Assembly (NCBI GenBank): GCA_014729935.1
Contig: WJJB01000444.1
Coordinates: forward strand, 1 to 9,601
Length of the DNA: 9,601 bases
Direction of reading: 5' to 3'
DNA from: Candidatus Bathyarchaeota archaeon
Lineage (GTDB): Archaea; Asgardarchaeota; Lokiarchaeia; Sigyniarchaeales; Sigyniarchaeaceae
Position numbers and translations under genes: made by a program. The number at the start of each line of letters is the position of its first letter. Position 1 is the stretch's first letter. This document shows positions 1-6,155 of this stretch, in pieces. The notes under the pieces were generated by a model, which made no database searches, was not told where the DNA came from, and saw only the letters and a list, made by a program, of their open reading frames with translations.

Positions 1-1
1 T

Positions 2-2395
2 CCCCTAGCATATATCGCGGCCAAGCTCGGGCTCGGGTACACTCTACCCGAATTGCGGAATCAAGTCACCCAGAAAACTACTGCTTGTTTCGAACCTGCC
101 CTTGATTACCTCGTGTTGAAAATACCTCGCTGGAATTTGGAGAAATTCCAGAGGGTTAGTCGCAAGATTGGAACCCAGATGAAATCCGTGGGGGAAGTAA
201 TGGCAATTGGCCGCAATTTCGAAGAGGTATTGCAAAAAGCGGTGCGAATGCTCGAAATCGGAAAGAAAGGCATGGTATGCAATAAACCCCTTCCAGACAT
301 CTCGGATGAGGAGCTCAGGGATGAAATCACCCATCCTTGTGATAACCGGCTTTACTGGCTTGCGGAGGCTTACAAGCGGGGTTTTTCAACTGAGGAAATT
401 CACGCATTATCAATGATCGATAATTGGTTCCTGTACAAGGTAAAAAACATTGTCGAGATGGAACGACAACTCCTATCATTAAATATTACTTCTCCGGTGG
501 AACAGCGCTTGCCTGTACTAAGGAAAGCAAAGCTATTGGGATTTTCTGACAAGCAAATTGCATTATGCATGAACACGGAGGAGCTCATCGTTCGAAGGGA
601 AAGGGTTAGAGCAGGGATCGTACCATATGTGAAGCAAATCGATACCCTAGCGGCAGAATTTCCCGCCAGTACAAATTACCTTTACATGACATATTGTGCA
701 GATGAGGATGACTTGGATTTCACACCGAAAGAACCCGGTTGGAAGAAAATCATTGTGCTTGGAAGTGGGGTCTACCGGATAGGCAGTAGCGTGGAGTTCG
801 ATTGGGGCTCGGTAAACATGGCATGGGCCTTGAAGGATCAAGGTATCAACGAGGTCATTATGCTTAATTATAATCCAGAGACGGTATCGACCGATTATAA
901 CGAGTCAGACAAGCTATATTTCGAGGAGGAAACCCTCGAAAGGGTGCTTGACGTGATCGAGAAGGAAAATCCCTTCGGCATAGTGGTATCTGTTGGAGGC
1001 CAGATTTCCAATAATTTAGCACCAAAACTGGCTGAAATCAATCAAGTGTACAGGCAAACCGGTATCAGGATTCTTGGAACCCAGGGAAAAAACATTGATA
1101 GGGCGGAAGATAGGGAAAAATTTTCCTCATTGCTAGATCACTTGGATATCTTGCAACCAAGCTGGCGCAGGCTCTATTCAAAAGAGGAATCGTTGCAGTT
1201 TGCTCAGGAAGTTGGTTATCCCGTTCTCGTTAGGCCCTCGTACGTGCTCTCTGGAGCAGCCATGCGGGTGGCATATAATGCAGAGCAATTGAACGATTTC
1301 TTGGATTTGGCTGTTACTGTTACGGATGAGACAAATTCAATTGTCATCTCCAAGTTCATAGAAAATGCCCGCGAGGTTGAAGTTGATGGGGTGTCCGATG
1401 GGGAGGATGTGTTCATAGGAGCTATCATGGAGCACGTGGAAAACGCCGGCATCCATTCAGGAGATGCATCTACCTCCATTCCCCCCATTACCATATCGGA
1501 GCAAGCCATATTGAAGGTTACAGAATACACCAAAAAAATTGCCCTCTCTCTTCAAATTAGGGGGCCCTTTAACATCCAGTACATTGTAGACGGAGACCAA
1601 GTTAGCGTTATAGAGTGCAACCTCAGGAGTTCCAGGTCCATGCCGTTCGTGAGCAAGATGCGAGGCATTAACCTGATGAAACTAGCGGCAAACGTCTTGC
1701 TTGGAAATAAAATTCGCCCAATACTTGGAAAGGAGATAGACCATATTCCACATTTCAGCTACTATGGTGTTAAAGTTCCTCAATTCTCCTTCATGCGCTT
1801 GGAAAATGCAGATCCGGTTTTAGGGGTTGAAATGGTATCGACTGGTGAGGTTGCATGCATAGGCTCATCGTTCGAGGATGCACTGATCAAATCGATGATC
1901 GCCGCGGAGTTTGACATACCCGTTGAAAGCAAGGAAGGTGATGGCAAGGGTAAGGTTGTGCTGATAACCGTTGGTGGTTATGAGCTTAAGCAGCAATTAA
2001 TTCCCATAGCTAGGCGCTTGATCGACCTTGGCTTTCGAATATTCGCTACGGAACACACGGCTCAAGCGTTCTTGGATGCAGGAATCGATGTTACCACTGT
2101 TTTCAAGATAAGTGAGCCGGATCGTCAGCCAAACCTGCTCGAGTGCTTGCTTAATGGCACCATAAGCTTGGTCATCAACATACCAATGACCATCACCGAG
2201 GAGAAACTGGTGGCAATGCTTGAAGATGAGTACCAAATCCGGCGGAAAGCCGTGGAATATAATGTTCCCGTTCTCATCAATATGGAACTGGTTCGATCCA
2301 TCATCACTGCACTCGAAACGCTCCAGCACAGGAAGGAAGATGATATAATTTCATTGAATGAAGTTTTCGAAAACGCAGATCACGTATACTGGTAA
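2..2395 (+). CDS. carB: Carbamoyl-phosphate synthase large subunit, CAD-like type (5' end missing)
   Basis: This enzyme makes carbamoyl phosphate from bicarbonate, ammonia (from glutamine via the small subunit) and two ATP, for pyrimidine and arginine synthesis in the cytoplasm. The frame is open from the window edge, and base 53 is an internal TTG, so it is not a start. About 797 codons are visible of a family that runs near 1,070, so roughly the first quarter lies upstream. In order I see the end of the first ATP-grasp half (motif TQMKSVGEVMAIGR), the oligomerisation domain, and a second ATP-grasp half starting with GSGVYRIGSS at 761-790. Its ATP and metal ligands are kept in GPFNIQ and ECNLRSSRS (1613-1639). 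An MGS-like allosteric domain spans about 1952-2340. Many signatures (GSGVYRIGSS, VRPSYVLSGAAM, HVENAGIHSGDA, KVPQFSF) resemble animal CAD and Bacteroidetes enzymes more than E. coli CarB. The stop is TAA. Confidence 0.96.
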   Translation, partial: PLAYIAAKLGLGYTLPELRNQVTQKTTACFEPALDYLVLKIPRWNLEKFQRVSRKIGTQMKSVGEVMAIGRNFEEVLQKAVRMLEIGKKGMVCNKPLPDISDEELRDEITHPCDNRLYWLAEAYKRGFSTEEIHALSMIDNWFLYKVKNIVEMERQLLSLNITSPVEQRLPVLRKAKLLGFSDKQIALCMNTEELIVRRERVRAGIVPYVKQIDTLAAEFPASTNYLYMTYCADEDDLDFTPKEPGWKKIIVLGSGVYRIGSSVEFDWGSVNMAWALKDQGINEVIMLNYNPETVSTDYNESDKLYFEEETLERVLDVIEKENPFGIVVSVGGQISNNLAPKLAEINQVYRQTGIRILGTQGKNIDRAEDREKFSSLLDHLDILQPSWRRLYSKEESLQFAQEVGYPVLVRPSYVLSGAAMRVAYNAEQLNDFLDLAVTVTDETNSIVISKFIENAREVEVDGVSDGEDVFIGAIMEHVENAGIHSGDASTSIPPITISEQAILKVTEYTKKIALSLQIRGPFNIQYIVDGDQVSVIECNLRSSRSMPFVSKMRGINLMKLAANVLLGNKIRPILGKEIDHIPHFSYYGVKVPQFSFMRLENADPVLGVEMVSTGEVACIGSSFEDALIKSMIAAEFDIPVESKEGDGKGKVVLITVGGYELKQQLIPIARRLIDLGFRIFATEHTAQAFLDAGIDVTTVFKISEPDRQPNLLECLLNGTISLVINIPMTITEEKLVAMLEDEYQIRRKAVEYNVPVLINMELVRSIITALETLQHRKEDDIISLNEVFENADHVYW

Positions 2396-2398
2396 AGC

Positions 2399-2405
2399 GG
2401 AGGAG
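2399..2405 (+). promoter_or_regulatory. Ribosome binding site of the galT-like gene
   Basis: GGAGGAG lies 6 nt before the ATG at 2412, just past the carB stop. It fixes the galT start at 2412 rather than at an upstream in-frame ATG at 2358, which lies inside carB. Confidence 0.85.
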
Positions 2406-2411
2406 TGTACA

Positions 2412-3467
2412 ATGACCGGTGATACCAGGAGTTACAATGAACGACGTTGGAACCCATTCTTGAAAAAATGGATAATGATTGCACCAAAACGTGAGAATAG
2501 ACCATTAGATGTTAAGGGCACCTCACAGGCTGATATTGGGCAAAATGGCAAGATCCAGGATCAGCTTAAGAAATCAGCAACCAAGGAAAAGAAATTCTGT
2601 CCTTTCTGCGTTGGTGCTCCCGAGGTTCCGGAACCATACGACGTGGTGATGCTTGGTAATAAATTTCCAGCATTATCCTTGGATAACAAGGATGTGGCTT
2701 CTAAATTGGATCCTGGCAGCCCGTACAAGGTTGCACCAGCAATTGGCCAGCAAAACGTTGTCTTGTACACGCCCGATCACGGGGCGAAGTTCAGGGACCT
2801 GCCGGTCAACCATATCTGCAAGCTGGTCAAGTTATGGAAGGAAAAGTACATGGAAATTGGTAACATTCCGGAAATTGCATACGTGTTCGAGTTTGAGAAT
2901 AGAGGGGAGTTGATTGGAGTATCATTAGCTCATCCACACGGCCAGATCTATTCCTTTTCATGGATTCCCACCTACATCAAGACGGAATTGGATGCATTCA
3001 AGGAATACATGGAGCATACAAACAGGTGCTTGCTCTGTGATATCGTGAAGGAGGAAATGGAACAAGAAGTAAGAATTATTCAACAAAACACCTCATTCAT
3101 TTCCTGCGTGCCATTTTTTGCGTCATGGCCACACGAGGTGCACATCTATTCAAGGAAGCATCTACTCTCATTTGAGGATTTTGATGATAAAATAATTCAT
3201 GATTTCGCAAGCATCTTGAAGGACTTAAATGCGAGATACGATGCCTTGTATCCTGGAATGGACATGTCCTTCGTGATGGCAATACATCAAGCACCAACTG
3301 ATGGGAAAGATTACTCCTATTACCATTTTCACGTGGAATTCTACCCTCCCCTCAGGAAAGTTGATGTCCGCAAGTTTGCTGCCGGGGTTGAGCTGGGAAC
3401 TGGCACATGGATAAATTCCAGTCTACCTGAGACTTTCGCACAAAAAATGCGTGCAGTGTTGGACTAG
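2412..3467 (+). CDS. galT: Galactose-1-phosphate uridylyltransferase
   Basis: The enzyme transfers UMP between UDP-glucose and galactose 1-phosphate (Leloir pathway), linking galactose to UDP-sugar pools for surface glycans or catabolism. The protein is 351 residues, normal for the family. CPFC at 63-66 is the zinc site pair, with His123 and His174 as likely further zinc ligands. HPHGQ at 174-178 is the catalytic motif, with His176 as the nucleophile that becomes uridylylated. A second HIT-like half follows, with a CLLC pair near residue 205 and an HFHVEF motif near 305. The start at 2412 is supported by a GGAGGAG site. The gene begins 16 bp after carB and is probably cotranscribed with it. 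Related HIT-fold nucleotidyltransferases such as ADP-glucose phosphorylase are the main alternative, and substrate choice cannot be settled from sequence. Confidence 0.88.
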   Translation: MTGDTRSYNERRWNPFLKKWIMIAPKRENRPLDVKGTSQADIGQNGKIQDQLKKSATKEKKFCPFCVGAPEVPEPYDVVMLGNKFPALSLDNKDVASKLDPGSPYKVAPAIGQQNVVLYTPDHGAKFRDLPVNHICKLVKLWKEKYMEIGNIPEIAYVFEFENRGELIGVSLAHPHGQIYSFSWIPTYIKTELDAFKEYMEHTNRCLLCDIVKEEMEQEVRIIQQNTSFISCVPFFASWPHEVHIYSRKHLLSFEDFDDKIIHDFASILKDLNARYDALYPGMDMSFVMAIHQAPTDGKDYSYYHFHVEFYPPLRKVDVRKFAAGVELGTGTWINSSLPETFAQKMRAVLD

Positions 3468-3607
3468 CGCGAGGGTTGAAAGCAGGAGGCACACCTGGTA
3501 TTATCCCTATGATACGTGTACCTCCCAGTATTACGACGTTTCAATACCTACTACAAGTATCTCAGGATGTAACAGAACGTGGTATTCAATGAAGCAGGTG
3601 AAAGATC
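3468..3607. other. Intergenic leader before the RHH gene
   Basis: These 140 bp between galT and the small RHH gene hold no convincing gene on either strand. They contain a strong hairpin (3485-3525) and three short elements, GGTATT at 3497-3502, its complement AATACC at 3543-3548 and GGTATT again at 3581-3586. No clear TATA box is visible, so the RHH gene may be read from upstream. Confidence 0.55.
3485..3525. repeat. Strong bulged hairpin downstream of galT
   Basis: The left arm 3485-3494 (GGAGGCACAC) pairs with 3516-3525 (GTGTACCTCC) with one C-A mismatch. A 3-nt bulge (3495-3497) separates it from an upper stem of 7 pairs, 3498-3504 with 3509-3515, which includes one G-U. The loop is CCCT. 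It lies 18 nt after the galT stop and about 80 nt before the RHH gene. No T tract follows, so it is not a typical archaeal terminator. It could be an mRNA 3'-end structure, a processing site, or a palindromic operator. Confidence 0.6.
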
Positions 3608-3766
3608 ATGAAAATCGTACCCATACATCTTCCCGTGCGATATCTAGACGGTTTGGATTCCCTCATCACCATGGGCGCCTACCCGAACCGGTCAGAAGCC
3701 ATCCGCATGGCCATCAGGTATATGCTGAAAAGTGAATCAAGGGAATTTACCAAGAAACGCGAGTGA
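3608..3766 (+). CDS. Small ribbon-helix-helix (CopG/Arc-like) DNA-binding protein
   Basis: This 52-residue protein has the complete RHH pattern. A short strand (residues 3-9, IVPIHLP) leads into helix A (10-22), a turn with GAYPNRSE (23-30), and helix B (29-42, SEAIRMAIRYMLKS), then a charged tail ending in KKRE. RHH proteins dimerise, and the paired strand inserts into the DNA major groove, usually to repress transcription. The start is firm: an in-frame TGA at 3599 rules out extension, and AGGTGA at 3596-3601 sits 6 nt before the ATG. It stands alone, with no toxin-like partner, between galT and the HypE-like gene. Its target is unknown. Autoregulation through the upstream inverted repeats is an inference. 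It is not NikR, which has an extra C-terminal nickel-binding domain. Confidence 0.85.
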   Translation: MKIVPIHLPVRYLDGLDSLITMGAYPNRSEAIRMAIRYMLKSESREFTKKRE

Positions 3767-3793
3767 ATGATCCTCGCTCATATTTTCTTTTTT
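3759..3793 (+). terminator. Hairpin and T-rich terminator after the RHH gene
   Basis: GCGAG at 3759-3763 pairs with CTCGC at 3773-3777 around a 9-nt loop that includes the RHH stop codon. T runs follow at 3783-3786 and 3788-3793. The T tracts alone fit archaeal factor-independent termination. Confidence 0.6.
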
Positions 3794-3892
3794 CCAGCAA
3801 ATGAATGATTATCCCCGAAACAATCTTAGACCACCCTGAAATCAAGTGGATTCTTGGAAATAGCTTAACATGGTTGGGGAGCAAAAGTCAAC

Positions 3893-3899
3893 TTAAAAT
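3893..3899 (+). promoter_or_regulatory. Probable TATA box for the HypE-like gene
   Basis: TTAAAAT follows a purine-rich stretch (GCAAAAGTCAAC, 3881-3892) that could act as a BRE. Its centre is 34 nt before the ATG at 3930, giving a predicted leader of under 10 nt. This is a pattern match only. The rest of 3767-3929 shows no gene. Confidence 0.45.
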
Positions 3900-3929
3900 G
3901 ATTGGAGTGTAAAAGAGATGTGAAGTATA

Positions 3930-4982
3930 ATGCAGTTGAAAAATGGAAAACTTCCTGCGGATCTACTGAGGGAGTACTTGAAAAAATACACGAATGCGAA
4001 GCAGGATCCTCGGGTATTAAATACACCGAGCTTGGGCGACGATGCAGCGGTGATAGATATGGGTGTGTTCTGCATGATCTCCAAGACGGACCCGATCACG
4101 ATGGCCGTGGAACAATTGGGCTATTATGTGGTTAACATAAATGCAAATGATGTGGTTACCAAGGGAGCGATACCCCGCTGGTTCCAAGTAACCTTGCTTT
4201 TCCCTGAAGGAACCAAGGCCATGGAAATCGAGCAAGTATTTTACGATATCAAGAAAACCTGCGATGAGCTGGAAATCACCATCGTGGGAGGCCATACCGA
4301 AGTTACATCAAGCGTGAGTCAACCTGTTGCTATGGGAAACATGATGGGGGAGGTGCTCAAGCAACCCGCGGTTACAGAAGCAAAAAGGGGCGTGGTGGAA
4401 AAGAATCACCTGATCGATCCAAAAAACGTGGTTGAGGGTGATGATGTCATCATTATCAAGGGATTAGGTATCGAGGCAACGGCATTGATTGCCATGGAGA
4501 AGGAGGAACTACTATTGGAAAAGGGGCTGGATCCTTCTTTCATCGACAAATGCAAGGAATACCTTCGAAACCCTGGAATCAATGCATCCATTCCAGGTGT
4601 TGCTGCATTTCAAGCGGGTAAGATACACGCAATGCATGACCCTACGGAAGGCGGGTTGGGTAACGCATTAAACGAGCTTTCGGAACTGGTCGATTGTGGT
4701 TTTAAAATTTACCGGGACAGGATAAAAGTGTACCCGGAAACCGAAAAATTGTGCAATGTCCTCGGTTTAGATCCCATGTACCTCCTTGCGTCCGGTGCAC
4801 TTGTTATTCTCACACCACCCGAGGAAACGATTAATGTAGTTCGTGCAGTTCGCAACCTGAAAATGGATGCTGCTGTCATTGGATCCGTAGTTGATAAAGC
4901 CGATGGCATTTACATTATGGAATCTGGTGAGAGGGTACCACTTGGTGGTTATAAAGAGGATGAGATCCTCAAAGTCCTATAA
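3930..4982 (+). CDS. HypE-like AIR-synthase-fold protein (COG1973/HypE relative)
   Basis: The protein is 350 residues and belongs to the PurM/AIR synthase superfamily, closest in motifs to HypE, which dehydrates a carbamoyl group to cyanide for NiFe-hydrogenase assembly. Visible motifs are GDDAAVID (36-43), TDPITMA (53-59), NANDVVTKGA (71-80), GGHTEVT (120-126) and MHDPTEGGLGNAL (235-247), the ATP-binding and dimer-core elements. Canonical HypE ends in a Pro-Arg-Ile/Val-Cys tail whose cysteine carries the carbamoyl group. This protein ends in EILKVL, with no terminal cysteine. It is therefore probably an archaeal paralogue using ATP on another, unknown substrate. No other hyp or hydrogenase gene is in the window. 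The start is firm, since an in-frame TGA lies at 3921-3923. A weak GTGA site precedes it. Confidence 0.85.
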   Translation: MQLKNGKLPADLLREYLKKYTNAKQDPRVLNTPSLGDDAAVIDMGVFCMISKTDPITMAVEQLGYYVVNINANDVVTKGAIPRWFQVTLLFPEGTKAMEIEQVFYDIKKTCDELEITIVGGHTEVTSSVSQPVAMGNMMGEVLKQPAVTEAKRGVVEKNHLIDPKNVVEGDDVIIIKGLGIEATALIAMEKEELLLEKGLDPSFIDKCKEYLRNPGINASIPGVAAFQAGKIHAMHDPTEGGLGNALNELSELVDCGFKIYRDRIKVYPETEKLCNVLGLDPMYLLASGALVILTPPEETINVVRAVRNLKMDAAVIGSVVDKADGIYIMESGERVPLGGYKEDEILKVL

Positions 4983-4988
4983 TTTCAA

Positions 4989-4996
4989 TATAAGTA
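4989..4996 (+). promoter_or_regulatory. Possible TATA box upstream of the usp gene
   Basis: TATAAGTA sits in an A+T-rich stretch right after the HypE-like gene. If used, transcription would start near 5015-5020 and leave a leader of about 70 nt before 5091. The T tract at 5010-5015 partly overlaps this arrangement, so the call is tentative. Confidence 0.3.
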
Positions 4997-5009
4997 TTTA
5001 ACAAATTCC

Positions 5010-5015
5010 TTTTTT
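5010..5015 (+). terminator. T-tract terminator after the HypE-like gene
   Basis: Six consecutive T residues lie about 28 nt after the stop codon, with another five at 5033-5037. Oligo-T on the non-template strand is the usual archaeal termination signal. No strong hairpin precedes it. Confidence 0.5.
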
Positions 5016-5090
5016 CATTCCTGCCAGAAACCTTTTTGAGGTTGAAAGGATAGAGTGAAAGGAACATTAAATGAAAAGTGTGATGATACC

Positions 5091-5585
5091 ATGTGGAAAA
5101 ACATACTAGTTGCATTTGATGGTTCGGACCACGCTATGTGGGCTCTTGACCGGGCTATTGAAATCGGGAAGAAAGATCAATCCAAGATTACCGTGTTTTA
5201 TGCTCTCAAGCATAATTTCAAGAGGGTAACCCCCACCATCTTTCCATTCTTCTCACAAGACGAGGATCCATTCTCCCTTGATCCGGCAACTGAAGCAAGG
5301 GTGTACCAAAGCCAGAAGAATATGGCAGCGAGAATCTTGAAGGAGGCTGGGAAGAAGCTTGAAGAAAGTGGATTGGAATATGATCTTGAATTGATCGAGA
5401 ATGTTGGACCTGTTGATGCAGCAATGGAGCTCGTCAAATTGCGGGAGATCGATCTCTTGATCGTGGGCGCCCGTGGTGTACATGGTCCGATCGAAAGACT
5501 CGTTTTGGGGTCCGTCACTTCTGGAATCGTGAATAAGGTATGCGAAGCCAACATTCTCATCATTAGGACGGCATGTAGTGCATGA
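5091..5585 (+). CDS. Universal stress protein, UspA family
   Basis: The protein is 164 residues, close to the family size for a single Usp domain. It opens with NILVAFDGSD (4-13), where Asp10 is the conserved nucleotide-site aspartate. It closes with the phosphate-binding segment GARG...LGSV (126-142) and a final strand ANILIIRT. The glycine motif reads G-2x-G-10x-G-S, one residue longer than the common G-2x-G-9x-G-S/T, so ATP binding is likely but not certain. Such cytoplasmic proteins bind ATP or AMP and act in stress or energy signalling. I chose ATG 5091 because GTGAT at 5080-5084 sits 6 nt before it. A GTG at 5055 would add 12 residues. It is followed after 18 bp by the PhnN-like gene, probably on the same transcript. 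Confidence 0.88.
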   Translation: MWKNILVAFDGSDHAMWALDRAIEIGKKDQSKITVFYALKHNFKRVTPTIFPFFSQDEDPFSLDPATEARVYQSQKNMAARILKEAGKKLEESGLEYDLELIENVGPVDAAMELVKLREIDLLIVGARGVHGPIERLVLGSVTSGIVNKVCEANILIIRTACSA

Positions 5586-5603
5586 ATTCTCATGGGATGA
5601 GCC

Positions 5604-6155
5604 ATGGTTGGCAGATTGTTCTTGATTGTTGGGAATAGTGGTTCTGGTAAGGATTCCATCTTGGAGTATGCTGCGGATCACTGGGACGACACGAGGCGAG
5701 ATTTGATAGTCCCCAAGCGATACATCACCCGGCCCGCATCGCCAGATACTGAGGATTACCACTCGGTAACACGGGACGAGTACGAACAAATGGACACGGC
5801 AGGGGACTTTTTCCTGGGATGGGAGAGTTATGGCATTCTCTATGGCGTGCATCGGGATGTTCTACGGGATATAGAAAAAGGAAAACTTGCCATCGTGAAT
5901 GTAAGCAGGCAAATCATAGAGGAGTCCAAGAAGCGATTCCCGACCATGAAAATAATCTTTGTTTGGGTGCCTTTGGAACTCACCATCCAAAGAATCAAGG
6001 ATAGGGGACGGGAAAATGAAGAGCAGATGCATAAACGCATCCAACGTGCAAGGAAGAACCAGGATCTTCCCGGCGCGGATTTCATTATAGAGAACACCGG
6101 TACTATAGAAGAGGCAGGATCCGCCCTTATTGAGTACTTGGTATCATTCTGTTGA
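5604..6155 (+). CDS. phnN: Ribose 1,5-bisphosphate phosphokinase (PhnN-like)
   Basis: The 183-residue protein resembles E. coli PhnN along its length. PhnN phosphorylates ribose 1,5-bisphosphate with ATP to give PRPP. The P-loop is GNSGSGKDS at 10-18, with the aspartate after the lysine typical of PhnN. RYITRPA (39-45) and the acidic TEDYHSVT that follows match the sugar-phosphate side. LYGV and the RGREN...RIQRARK lid segment (about 130-150) are also shared. Guanylate kinases share the fold, but their motifs fit less well. No C-P lyase gene is visible, so a role in ribose 1,5-bisphosphate or nucleotide salvage, or PRPP supply, is more likely than phosphonate breakdown. GGGATGA upstream supports the start. 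The 3' end overlaps the methyltransferase gene tail to tail by 12 bp. Confidence 0.82.
   Translation: MVGRLFLIVGNSGSGKDSILEYAADHWDDTRRDLIVPKRYITRPASPDTEDYHSVTRDEYEQMDTAGDFFLGWESYGILYGVHRDVLRDIEKGKLAIVNVSRQIIEESKKRFPTMKIIFVWVPLELTIQRIKDRGRENEEQMHKRIQRARKNQDLPGADFIIENTGTIEEAGSALIEYLVSFC

Noticed and set aside
1216..1533. 105-codon open frame on the minus strand inside carB
   Set aside because: It lies entirely within the conserved carB frame, its peptide has no recognisable motif, and it has no ribosome site. It is a shadow.
3451..3735. 94-codon open frame on the + strand overlapping the RHH gene
   Set aside because: Its peptide is rich in Thr, Ser, Tyr and His without pattern. The RHH frame at 3608-3766 has a clear fold and ribosome site and explains the region.
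5253..5852. 199-codon open frame on the minus strand across usp and phnN
   Set aside because: Both + strand genes are conserved families. The minus peptide shows no domain and spans two unrelated genes, so it is a shadow. The same applies to 5198-5659.
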